A DNA stretch of 64,000 bases from Kineococcus rhizosphaerae. GTDB lineage: Bacteria; Actinomycetota; Actinomycetes; Actinomycetales; Kineococcaceae. A program made the position numbers and the translations under genes. Each line of letters starts with the position of its first letter. The stretch's first letter is position 1. Below, one piece after another: positions 49,777 to 57,976 of the stretch. The notes under the pieces were generated by a model. The model did no database searches and was not told the DNA's origin. It saw only the letters and a list, made by a program, of their open reading frames with translations. The stretch is taken from positions 1 to 64,000 of the forward strand of contig NZ_PVZF01000002.1 in the NCBI RefSeq assembly GCF_003002055.1, given 5' to 3'.

Positions 49777-51909
49777 TCAGTCCTTCAGTTCCAGTCCGGT
49801 GGCCCGCGCGGCGAACGCGAGGGTGTCGCGCACGAGCCCGGCGCTGCGCGAGACCGAGCGCGCGCCGTGCCCCACGTCCTTCTCCCGGCGCAGCAGCACG
49901 GGGCGCACCGCCGGGTCCGAGCTCGTCGCGTGCTGCAGCGCCGCGCACAACTTCCTGGCGTGCAACGGGTCGACGCGACTGTCGGAGTCGAACACCGTGA
50001 ACAGCACCGCCGGGTACGCCGTCCCCTCCACGGTGCGGTGGTAGGGGGAGTACGCGTGCAGCCAGCCGAACTCCTCGGCGACCGCGGCGCTGCCGTACTC
50101 CTCGCTCCACGTCGCCCCGAGGCCGTGCAGCTCGTAGCGGACCATGTCCAGCAGCGGGGCCGAGCAGACCACCCCCGCGAACAGCGCGGGTTCCTGCGTC
50201 AGCGCCGCCCCGACGAGCAGTCCCCCGTTCGACCCGCCGTGCACGCACAACTGCTGCGGGGTGGTGAAACCCCGCGCGATCAGGAACCGGGCCGCGGCGT
50301 GGAAGTCGTCGAACACGTTCTGCTTGTGCCCGCGCATCCCCGCGCGGTGCCAGTCCTCGCCCTCCTCACCGCCGCCGCGCAGGTTCGCGACGGCGTACAC
50401 GCCGCCGGCCTCGACCCAGGCCAGGGCGTCGGGGGCGTAGTGCGGGGACAGGCTGATCCCGAAACCCCCGTAGCCGTAGAGGATCGTCGGTGCGCTCCGG
50501 CGCGGGACCCCGTCGGCGTCCAGCAGGTCGGCCCGGGCGGTGACCTGCAACCGCACGACCGTCCCGTCCAGGCTGGGGTACTCCAGCAACCGGCTCACGA
50601 CGGCCGGGACCTGCACGGCCCCCGGCGGGGCGGACTCCACCGCGAGTTCCCGCGTGCGGCCGTCGAGGTGCCACACGTGCGCCGGGGTCGTGGTGTCGCT
50701 GTAGGAGAACCACAGGTCGTGCCCGCCCTCGGGACGGCCGACCAGACCCCCGATCGACCCCGTCCCGGGCAGTTCGACGCGACCCGCGGCCCCTTCCAGC
50801 CGGGTTCCCGTCGCGAGGTCGTGCACGGTCACCGAACTCACCGCGTGCTCGGTCCAGCCGACCACCAGCAGGGGTTCGGGCAGGTCCGGGCCGTCGAGGA
50901 CCGCGACGTCGTCGAGCAGGGCCGGTCCCTGGGGCACGAGGTCGCTCCAGTTCTCCACCTGCGGCGCGTGCGGGTCCGCCACCGCGAGCCGGCCCCGCGG
51001 CGCGTCGAGATCGGTGAACACGTACAACCGGCCGTCGCGGCCGACCCACGCGCTCGTGTTCGCGTCGCGCCCCTCGACGACCGTGCGGAACTCCGGCCGC
51101 GCCGGGTCGCCCGCCGACAGGTCCGCGATCCACACGTCGTTGCGCGGGGCCGTCCCGTCCGAGCTCGTCACGACCAGCCAGCGCCCGTCGCGCGAGGTCC
51201 ACACGCCGTAGTAGTTCGTCATCGACCGCCCGTCGCCGAAGACCTCGACGTCGGTGTCCGGGTCCGTGCCGACGACGTGCAGGTACACCCGGCGGTGGTA
51301 CTGGCGCTCGTGCTCGGGCAGCCGCTCGGGTGGCAGCCGGCGCACGTAGTAGAACGCCTTCACCCCGGCGCGCTCGGGCAGCCAGGCGACGGGGGAGTAC
51401 CGGGCCCGGTCGATCGGGCCGTCGACGACCTCACCGGTCGTGGCGTCCAGGACCCGCAGGACGCTCTCCTCGCTGCCGCCCTCGGACAGCTGGTAGGCGA
51501 CCAGGTCCCCCTCCACGTCGGGGCGCCACGCGTCGAGGGTCGTCGTGCCGGACGGGTCCAGGGCGACGGGGTCCACCAGGACCCGCGACCCGTCCCCGTC
51601 GCTCACCAGCAGCACCCCGTGCTCGGCCGTCGGCTCGCGCCGCGTGCGGAACTCGCGGGCGCCGCGGTGCACGGGGGTCCCCACCGACCCGGTCGCCATG
51701 AGCTCGCGCACCCGCCGCTCGAGCCGAGCCCGGCCCGGCAGGGTCGCCGCCCACGCCGCCCACGCCTCGTCCTGGGCCGCCGACCACGCCACCGTGCGCT
51801 CGTCGCCGGCGTCCTCCAGCCAGCGGTAGGGGTCCGGGACGGCCACGCCGTGCAGCTCGTCCACGACGTCCTCGCGCGGCGCGGCCGGCCGCTGCTGGGG
51901 GGTGCTCAT
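49777..51909 (-). CDS. prolyl oligopeptidase family serine peptidase (S9A)
   Basis: A 710-residue cytosolic peptidase: N-terminal segment [21 protein letters not shown], beta-propeller (about 80-430), and alpha/beta hydrolase domain with Ser560 (HGGSNGGLL), Asp in [12 protein letters not shown] and His in [20 protein letters not shown] and [13 protein letters not shown] are S9A markers. Cleaves short Pro-containing peptides. ATG 8 bases after TAGGGT (51918-51923), leaderless. mscS follows in the same direction. Confidence 0.94.
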   Translation of the reverse strand: MSTPQQRPAAPREDVVDELHGVAVPDPYRWLEDAGDERTVAWSAAQDEAWAAWAATLPGRARLERRVRELMATGSVGTPVHRGAREFRTRREPTAEHGVLLVSDGDGSRVLVDPVALDPSGTTTLDAWRPDVEGDLVAYQLSEGGSEESVLRVLDATTGEVVDGPIDRARYSPVAWLPERAGVKAFYYVRRLPPERLPEHERQYHRRVYLHVVGTDPDTDVEVFGDGRSMTNYYGVWTSRDGRWLVVTSSDGTAPRNDVWIADLSAGDPARPEFRTVVEGRDANTSAWVGRDGRLYVFTDLDAPRGRLAVADPHAPQVENWSDLVPQGPALLDDVAVLDGPDLPEPLLVVGWTEHAVSSVTVHDLATGTRLEGAAGRVELPGTGSIGGLVGRPEGGHDLWFSYSDTTTPAHVWHLDGRTRELAVESAPPGAVQVPAVVSRLLEYPSLDGTVVRLQVTARADLLDADGVPRRSAPTILYGYGGFGISLSPHYAPDALAWVEAGGVYAVANLRGGGEEGEDWHRAGMRGHKQNVFDDFHAAARFLIARGFTTPQQLCVHGGSNGGLLVGAALTQEPALFAGVVCSAPLLDMVRYELHGLGATWSEEYGSAAVAEEFGWLHAYSPYHRTVEGTAYPAVLFTVFDSDSRVDPLHARKLCAALQHATSSDPAVRPVLLRREKDVGHGARSVSRSAGLVRDTLAFAARATGLELKD

Positions 51910-52024
51910 GGCCGACCACCCTAGGTCGGGTGCCGTGCGTCTCGCCGGGGACCCGTGCCGGACCCGGCGGGGGTTCCGGGACCGCGGACGGGCAGTGGCC
52001 GACCACCTCTGGCAGAGTCGCCGG

Positions 52025-54163
52025 GTGGCCACCGACGTGCCGAGCGCCGAACTGCGCGCCGACCTCATCGACCTCGCGACCGCCTGCGGGGTCGCCACCA
52101 CCTTCGACGACTGGCAGGGACGGAAGACCACCGTCCCCGCCGCGACGATCACCGCGGTGCTCACCGCGATGGGACTGGACGTCTCCACGCCCCTCGCGAC
52201 GCGCGAGGCGCTGCACGAGGTCAAGCTCCGGCCGTGGCGGCGCGTCCTGCCGCCCGTCGTCGTGGCCCGCGAGGGGCGGCTGCACCAGGTGCCCGTCCAC
52301 GTCCCCCACGGCGACCCCGTCGACGTCGTCGTCGAGCTCGAGGGGGGCGACTGGGCCCCGCTGCGCCAGGTCGACCGCTGGGTGGACCCCGTCCACGTCG
52401 ACGGCGTCCTGACGGGCCGGGCGACGTTCGAGCTGCCCGACGACCTGCCGCTGGGGTGGCACGTGCTGCGCGCCCGCACCCCCGCGGGGGTCAGCGAGTG
52501 CCCCTGCGTCGTCACCCCCGACGTCCTGGACCTGCCGCTCACGCTGCAGACCGGCCGCAGCTGGGGGTACCAGACCCAGCTGTACTCCGTGCGGTCCTCA
52601 CGGTCCTGGGGCGTCGGCGACCTCGCCGACCTCGCCGAGCTGAGCGCCGTCGCGGCCGGGCAGGGCGCGGGGTGGATCCTCGTGAACCCGCTCGCCGCGG
52701 CGCAGCCGGTCCCGCCCATGGAGGCCTCGCCCTACCTGCCGACGACCCGCCGCTTCGTGAACCCGCTCTACCTGCGCGTCGAGGACGTCCGCGAGGTCGC
52801 CTACCTGACGCCGGGGGACCGGGCGCTCGTGGAGCGCCTCGCCGAGCGGGTCCGGCCCGCCGACCACGACCCGGGGCAGATCGACCGCGACGCGGCCTGG
52901 GCCGCGAAGAAGCAGGCCCTCGAGGTGGTCTTCGCCCACGGCCGCACCCCCGCCCGCGAGGCCGCCTTCCGGCGCTACGTCGCCGCCGAGGACCCCGGGC
53001 TCACCGGGTTCGCCACCTGGTGCGCCCTGGCCGAGCGGTTCGGGCTGCCGGCCGCCGACTGGCCGGCCGAGGCCGCCTCCCCGGCCGCCGCCGAGGCCTC
53101 CGGCCTGAGCGCCGAGCTCGCCGAGCGCGTCGAGTTCCACCGCTGGCTGCAGTGGCAGTGCGACGAGCAGCTGCGCACCGCCCAGGACGCCGCCACCGCA
53201 CCCGGCACCGGGCCGGGCATCGTCCACGACCTCGCCGTCGGCGTGCACCCCGACGGCGCCGACGTGTGGTCCCTCGGGGACGCCCTCGCGCACGGCGTGA
53301 CGGTCGGCGCGCCGCCGGACGCCTTCAACCAGCAGGGGCAGGACTGGAGCCAGCCGCCGTGGCGTCCCGACCGCCTCGCCGAGCTTGCCTACGTGCCCTT
53401 CCGCGACATGGTCCGCACGATCCTGCGCCACGCCGGCGGGTTGCGCGTCGACCACGTCATCGGCCTGTTCCGGCTGTGGTGGATCCCGCAGGACGCCTCC
53501 CCGGCCGCGGGCACCTACGTGCGCTTCGACCACGAGGCGCTCATCGGCATCCTCGCCCTGGAGGCCCAGCGGGCCGGGGCGGTGCTCGTGGGGGAGGACC
53601 TCGGGACGGTCGAGCCGTGGGTGCGCGACTACCTCGCCGACCGCGGGATCCTCGGCAGCGCCGTCCTGTGGTTCGAGTACGACGGCGAGCGCCCCAAGGC
53701 GCCGGAGGCCTACCGCGAGCTCGCCCTGGCCAGCGTCACCGTCCACGACCTGCCGCCCACGGCGGGCTACCTCGCCCAGGAGCACGTGGCGCTGCGCGAC
53801 CGCCTCGGTCTGCTCACCCGGCCCGTGGAGCAGGAGCGGGCGCAGGACGCCGCCGAGCAGGAACGGATCCTCGGCCTGGTCCGCGACCGCGGGCTGCTCG
53901 CCGAGGACGCCGACGAGCAGGCGACCGTCGAGGCCCTGCACCGCTACCTGGCGCTGTCGCCGTCGCTGCTCGTGGGGGTCTCCCTCGTCGACGCCGTCGG
54001 GGACCGGCGCACGCAGAACCAGCCCGGGACCTCCCTGGAGTACCCGAACTGGCGGATGCCGCTGACCGGCCCCGACGGCGAGGTCGTCCTGCTCGACGAC
54101 CTCGCGTCCAACCCCCGGGCGCGGTCGCTGGCCCGGGCGGTGGACGAGGCGCTGCGGGACTGA
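52025..54163 (+). CDS. malQ: 4-alpha-glucanotransferase (amylomaltase)
   Basis: A 712-residue GH77 enzyme with the N-terminal extension (about 1-170) typical of actinobacterial MalQ. Catalytic core: SWGYQTQLYSVRSSRSWGVGD, EASPYLPTTRRFVNPLYLRV, VDHVIGLFRLWWIP with the nucleophile Asp, VGEDLGTVEPWV with the acid/base Glu, and VTVHDLPPTAGYL with the third Asp. Transfers maltooligosaccharide segments in glycogen/maltose use. GTG 6 bases after CAGAGT; divergent from the S9 peptidase. Confidence 0.95.
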   Translation: MATDVPSAELRADLIDLATACGVATTFDDWQGRKTTVPAATITAVLTAMGLDVSTPLATREALHEVKLRPWRRVLPPVVVAREGRLHQVPVHVPHGDPVDVVVELEGGDWAPLRQVDRWVDPVHVDGVLTGRATFELPDDLPLGWHVLRARTPAGVSECPCVVTPDVLDLPLTLQTGRSWGYQTQLYSVRSSRSWGVGDLADLAELSAVAAGQGAGWILVNPLAAAQPVPPMEASPYLPTTRRFVNPLYLRVEDVREVAYLTPGDRALVERLAERVRPADHDPGQIDRDAAWAAKKQALEVVFAHGRTPAREAAFRRYVAAEDPGLTGFATWCALAERFGLPAADWPAEAASPAAAEASGLSAELAERVEFHRWLQWQCDEQLRTAQDAATAPGTGPGIVHDLAVGVHPDGADVWSLGDALAHGVTVGAPPDAFNQQGQDWSQPPWRPDRLAELAYVPFRDMVRTILRHAGGLRVDHVIGLFRLWWIPQDASPAAGTYVRFDHEALIGILALEAQRAGAVLVGEDLGTVEPWVRDYLADRGILGSAVLWFEYDGERPKAPEAYRELALASVTVHDLPPTAGYLAQEHVALRDRLGLLTRPVEQERAQDAAEQERILGLVRDRGLLAEDADEQATVEALHRYLALSPSLLVGVSLVDAVGDRRTQNQPGTSLEYPNWRMPLTGPDGEVVLLDDLASNPRARSLARAVDEALRD

Positions 54164-54306
54164 TCCCGCCCCCGCGCCCCGTCCCCGCTGCCGTGGCCGG
54201 GACGTCCTCCCGGACCGTCCCGACCTCCCCTCCTGCGCTGCCCACCGTGCCGGGCCCGCCTTGCGGTCGGCTTGCCGACGGCTGCCATCCGGCGGCGTGC
54301 GGAGTT

Positions 54307-54359
54307 CGGACCGTTGACGCGACGGTACGAACCTTCCGCACCGCCGCGTCAACGGTCCG
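54307..54359. promoter_or_regulatory. large inverted repeat before the SARP-like gene
   Basis: CGGACCGTTGACGCG (54307-54321) and CGCGTCAACGGTCCG (54345-54359) are exact complements; inner CGGT/ACCG extends the stem after one mismatch, loop 13 bases. It ends 44 bases before the SARP -10 box TACGGT (54404-54409). It may terminate malQ or act as operator for the regulator. Confidence 0.55.
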
Positions 54360-54416
54360 GAGCCGTCCTCCGGGAACACGCCCCGGAACGAGACCGCGCT
54401 GGCTACGGTGTGCCGC

Positions 54417-57398
54417 GTGGGCGGGCGCACGACAGCCGGACGCGAGCGCGGGGACGACCTCCGGGACGGTCCCGGGCCCGCGCCCGAGGACGTGGAGGTC
54501 CGCGTCCTGGGCACCGTCGACGTGCTCGTCGGCGGCCGTCCCGTGCCGCTCAGCCCCTCCCAGCGCACCCTGCTCGCCGCCCTCACCCTCGACGCCGGCC
54601 GCGTCGTCGACGTCGACGTGCTGACCGACCGGCTCTGGGGCCCGGACGGGCCGCGGCCCGCGGCCTCCACGATGCACAGCTCCGTCTCGCGCCTGCGCCG
54701 GGCGATGGCCCCGGCAGGAGCCCGGGTCCTGCGCACCCGCGCGCCCGGCTACCAGCTCGACCTGACCGGCGGGTCCGACGCCGCCGGCTTCGAGCGCGAC
54801 TTGGCCCGCGCCCACGCCGACCCCGACCCCGCCGGCGCGCACCGGGCCGTCACCGCCGCGCTGGCCCGCTGGCGCGGACCGGCCTACGCCGACGTCGGCG
54901 CCGACTTCGCCCGCGACGAGGCGCGGCGCCTGGAGGGACGGCGGCTGGAGGCCCTCGAACTGCGCGCCCGGCTCGACCTGGCCGTCGGCCGGCACCGCGA
55001 GGTCCTGGCCGACCTCGCCGACCTCGTCGCCCAGCACCCCCTGCACGAGGACCTGCGCGCCTCCCTGGCCCTGGCCCTCTACCGCAGCTCCCGGCAGGCC
55101 GAGGCGCTCGCGGTCCTCGACGCCGGCCGGCGCGTGCTGGCCGAGGAGCTGGGCATCGACCCCGGTCCGTCGCTGCGCCGGCTGCGCGAGCAGGTGCTGC
55201 GGCAGGACCACGCCCTGGACGCCCCCGCCGCTGCCCCCGCCGCTGCCCCCGCCGCTGCCCCCGCCGCTGCCCCCGCCGCCGTTCCCGTCCCCGCGGCCGG
55301 TGGGGTCCCCGACGCCCGCACGTCCCTGGTCGGTCGCGACGCCGAGGTCGCCGCCCTCGGCGCCGTCGTCCGCTCGGCGCGGCTCGTGACGCTGACCGGC
55401 ACGGGCGGGGTGGGCAAGACCCGCCTCGCGGGCGCTGTGCTGGAGACGCTGCGAGCGCACCACGACGGGGCGTGGTTCGTCCCGCTGGCGACCCTGACGC
55501 ACCCCGGCGCCGTGCTGCCCGCCGTCGCCCGCGCCGTCGGGCTGCCGACGGCCACCGACGCCGACGGGCTCGACGACGTCGTGGACCGGCTCGCCCAGGG
55601 CCGGAACCTGCTGGTGCTGGACAACTGCGAGCACCTGCTGGGAGCGGCCACCCGGATCGCCGAGCTGGTGGACCGCTGCCCGCAGCTGTCGGTGGTGGTG
55701 ACCTCCCGGGCGCCCCTGCGCGTCGGCGGGGAGGTCGAGCACCGCGTCGACCCGCTGCCGCCCGCTGCGGCGCGGGAGCTGTTCGTCACCCGCGCCGCAG
55801 CCGTCGCGCCCGGGTTCGTCCTCGACGAGCGGACCACCCCGGCCGTCGACGCCGTCTGCCGGGCCGTCTCGGGGATCCCGCTGGCCCTCGAGCTGGCCGC
55901 CGCGCGGGTCCGCGTGCTGGACGTCGAGGACCTCCTGCAGCGCCTCGACCAGGCCCTGGCCGACGGCCCGCGCGACCTGCCCGAGCGCCAGCGCAGCGTC
56001 CGCGCCACGCTGGAGTGGAGCTACGGCCTCCTCGACGCCGACAGCCGGGGCCTGTTCCGCCGGCTGGGCGTCTTCACCGGCGGGTGGACCCTCGACGTGC
56101 TCGAGGACGTCGAGGGTCCCGACGTCCTGACCCCGCTGCAGCGCCTCGTCGAGCACTCGCTGGTCACGGTGGACTTCTCCGGCGTCGCGCAGGGGCTGCC
56201 GGCGCGCTACGGCGTGCTCGAGCCGACGCTGCAGCACGCCCGCCGGCTGCTGGCCCACCCCGAGCACGCGGCCGAGCGCGAGGCCGCCGCCCGCGCGCAC
56301 GCGCAGGCCCTCACCCGGCTCGCCGAACGGGCCGCCACCGCCTACCGGGGCGCGGACCAGGTCCGGTGGCTGGCTCGCATGGACCTCGAGCACCCCAACG
56401 TCCTCGCCGCGCTGGAGTGGGCGCGCGCGGCGGGCGAGGCCGACCTCGGCGGGCGGCTGGTGTGGGCCAGCTGGCTCCACTGGTGGCTGCGGGGGCAGCT
56501 GCGCACCGGGCGGCGCTGGGCGGAGGCGCTGGCCGCACCGGCCGGAGCGACCCCGACGCTCGCGACGGTGCACGCCCGGCTGGCGGCCGCTGCCATGGCG
56601 TTCGCGCAGGGGGACGAGGCCGCGTCCCGGGCCGGCTGGCGGGAGGCCCTGGACGGGATCGAGCGGGTGCGCGGGTGCTCGGACCTGGAACGGCAGGAGG
56701 TGCGGGCCCAGGGCGAGGCCGGGCTGGGGATCACCGCCCTGGTCGAGGGGGACACCGCCACCGCGGCCCGTCAGCACCGCCGGGCCGTCGAGCTGGCGGC
56801 GCCGCTGCCCGCGGACACCTGGGGGCCGTGGATCGTGCGGCTGAACCTCGTCTGGGGCGCGACCGCGGCCTGGCGCGAGGGCCGGTCGAGCGAGGCCCGA
56901 ACCGACCTGGAGGCCGCGCTCGGCCTGGCGCGCGGCGTCGGCGACCGGCTCGCGACCTACATGGCCCTGTACAACCTGGCCCTCGTCGAGCGCGACGTCG
57001 ACCCGGGCCGCGCCGCCCGGACCCTCCTGGAGGGGGTGCGGCTGTCCGAGCAGATGCGGGACCTGGCCAACCTGTCGTACTTCCTGGAGTCCCTCGTCGT
57101 GCTGCTGGCGCCCGGCGGCGACGTCGCCGCGGCCCGGGCGCTGGCGACCCTCGCCGCCGTGGCCGGGGCCGCCCGCGAAACGGTGGGCTTCGAGGTGTAC
57201 CGCTACTACCCGCGGGACGCGGCGGCCGCCCGCGCGGCCGTCGAGTCGGTGCGGGCGAGGCTGACCGCGCACCAGCTGCAGCAGGCCACCGCCCGCGGGG
57301 AGGCGGCGTCGCTGGCCGAGGCGGTGGCGCTGGCGACGGAGGTCGTCGCCTCGACGCTCACGCCGGGGCCGCCAGCTGCGCCCACTGCGACCAGCTGA
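54417..57398 (+). CDS. SARP/BTAD-type transcriptional regulator with NB-ARC-like ATPase
   Basis: A 993-residue AfsR-like regulator. OmpR-type winged helix (VEVRVLGTVDVLVGGRPVPL, LLAALTLDAGRVVDVDVL), BTAD tetratricopeptide domain (about 100-250), a (PAAA)n linker, then a STAND ATPase with P-loop TLTGTGGVGKTRLA, LLVLDNCEHLL, VVVTSRAPLRVGGE, followed by helical repeats. Such proteins activate specialised-metabolite or stress genes. No biosynthetic cluster is adjacent. GTG at 54417 is chosen as it is 7 bases after TACGGT; GTG 54408 is in frame. Its 3' end overlaps the GNAT gene by 41 bases. Confidence 0.9.
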   Translation: MGGRTTAGRERGDDLRDGPGPAPEDVEVRVLGTVDVLVGGRPVPLSPSQRTLLAALTLDAGRVVDVDVLTDRLWGPDGPRPAASTMHSSVSRLRRAMAPAGARVLRTRAPGYQLDLTGGSDAAGFERDLARAHADPDPAGAHRAVTAALARWRGPAYADVGADFARDEARRLEGRRLEALELRARLDLAVGRHREVLADLADLVAQHPLHEDLRASLALALYRSSRQAEALAVLDAGRRVLAEELGIDPGPSLRRLREQVLRQDHALDAPAAAPAAAPAAAPAAAPAAVPVPAAGGVPDARTSLVGRDAEVAALGAVVRSARLVTLTGTGGVGKTRLAGAVLETLRAHHDGAWFVPLATLTHPGAVLPAVARAVGLPTATDADGLDDVVDRLAQGRNLLVLDNCEHLLGAATRIAELVDRCPQLSVVVTSRAPLRVGGEVEHRVDPLPPAAARELFVTRAAAVAPGFVLDERTTPAVDAVCRAVSGIPLALELAAARVRVLDVEDLLQRLDQALADGPRDLPERQRSVRATLEWSYGLLDADSRGLFRRLGVFTGGWTLDVLEDVEGPDVLTPLQRLVEHSLVTVDFSGVAQGLPARYGVLEPTLQHARRLLAHPEHAAEREAAARAHAQALTRLAERAATAYRGADQVRWLARMDLEHPNVLAALEWARAAGEADLGGRLVWASWLHWWLRGQLRTGRRWAEALAAPAGATPTLATVHARLAAAAMAFAQGDEAASRAGWREALDGIERVRGCSDLERQEVRAQGEAGLGITALVEGDTATAARQHRRAVELAAPLPADTWGPWIVRLNLVWGATAAWREGRSSEARTDLEAALGLARGVGDRLATYMALYNLALVERDVDPGRAARTLLEGVRLSEQMRDLANLSYFLESLVVLLAPGGDVAAARALATLAAVAGAARETVGFEVYRYYPRDAAAARAAVESVRARLTAHQLQQATARGEAASLAEAVALATEVVASTLTPGPPAAPTATS
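55221..55280 (+). repeat. 12-bp in-frame tandem repeat in the regulator linker
   Basis: GCCCCCGCCGCT is repeated four times and a fifth time with one change, encoding Ala-Pro-Ala-Ala units between BTAD and ATPase domains. Copy number can change without breaking the frame. Confidence 0.9.
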
Positions 57399-57879
57399 CG
57401 TCCACGCCCACGTACCGGGGCCGGCGGAACGGCCACTCCCGGGCCACCCAGCCGGGCAGCACGCTGCGCAGCTCCTCCTCCAGCGCCGTCCCGGCCGGTG
57501 CGGTGACCGTCCACCAGGACACGTCGACGTCGGCGGCACCCGTCCCGCCCCGCGGGGGGTCCAGGTAGACGCAGCCGACCAGGGTGTCCTCCGGCTCGTC
57601 GAGCACGCCGTAGGTGAACGAGACGTGCTCAGCGGTCTCGCGCTCCTGGCGTTCGAGGTCCCGGCGGTCGGACTCGGCGTCCAGGTCGGCGGGCGGCCAG
57701 CCCCACGCCGCCCCGAAGCGCCGCCACAGCGCGGCCCGCGAACCGAGGACGGCGGGCAGGTCGAGGCCGACGTCCACCGCGCGCAGGGGGCGCAGGTGGA
57801 ACCCGCTGTCGAGCTCGAGGTGCGGCGGGTGGGTGAACCAGGGCGGCAGCCACGCGGCGGCCTGGGGCGGGGTGCTCAT
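57358..57879 (-). CDS. GNAT-like N-acetyltransferase domain protein
   Basis: A 173-residue protein with N-terminal aromatic/Pro-rich segment and a GNAT-like core (GFHLRPLRAVDVGLDLPAV, TYGVLDEPEDTLVGCVYLDP, ADVDVSWWTV, LRSVLPGWVAREWPF). The acetyl-CoA loop Q/RxxGxG/A is not evident, so activity is uncertain. ATG 6 bases after CACCGT, leaderless-like. The last 41 bases overlap the convergent regulator gene. Confidence 0.72.
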   Translation of the reverse strand: MSTPPQAAAWLPPWFTHPPHLELDSGFHLRPLRAVDVGLDLPAVLGSRAALWRRFGAAWGWPPADLDAESDRRDLERQERETAEHVSFTYGVLDEPEDTLVGCVYLDPPRGGTGAADVDVSWWTVTAPAGTALEEELRSVLPGWVAREWPFRRPRYVGVDVSWSQWAQLAAPA

Positions 57880-57976
57880 GCCCCCACGGTGGCGGGCCCG
57901 CCTTGCTGGTCCCTTGCCGCGCGGCCCGGGGGCACCGCGCGGCCCGGGGGTGGCGGCCCACCCCCGGGCGGTCGCC

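Noticed and set aside
55221-55280. Possible CRISPR or minisatellite array in the regulator gene
   Set aside because: The repeats are 12 bp, contiguous, in frame and encode a Pro/Ala linker; there are no spacers.
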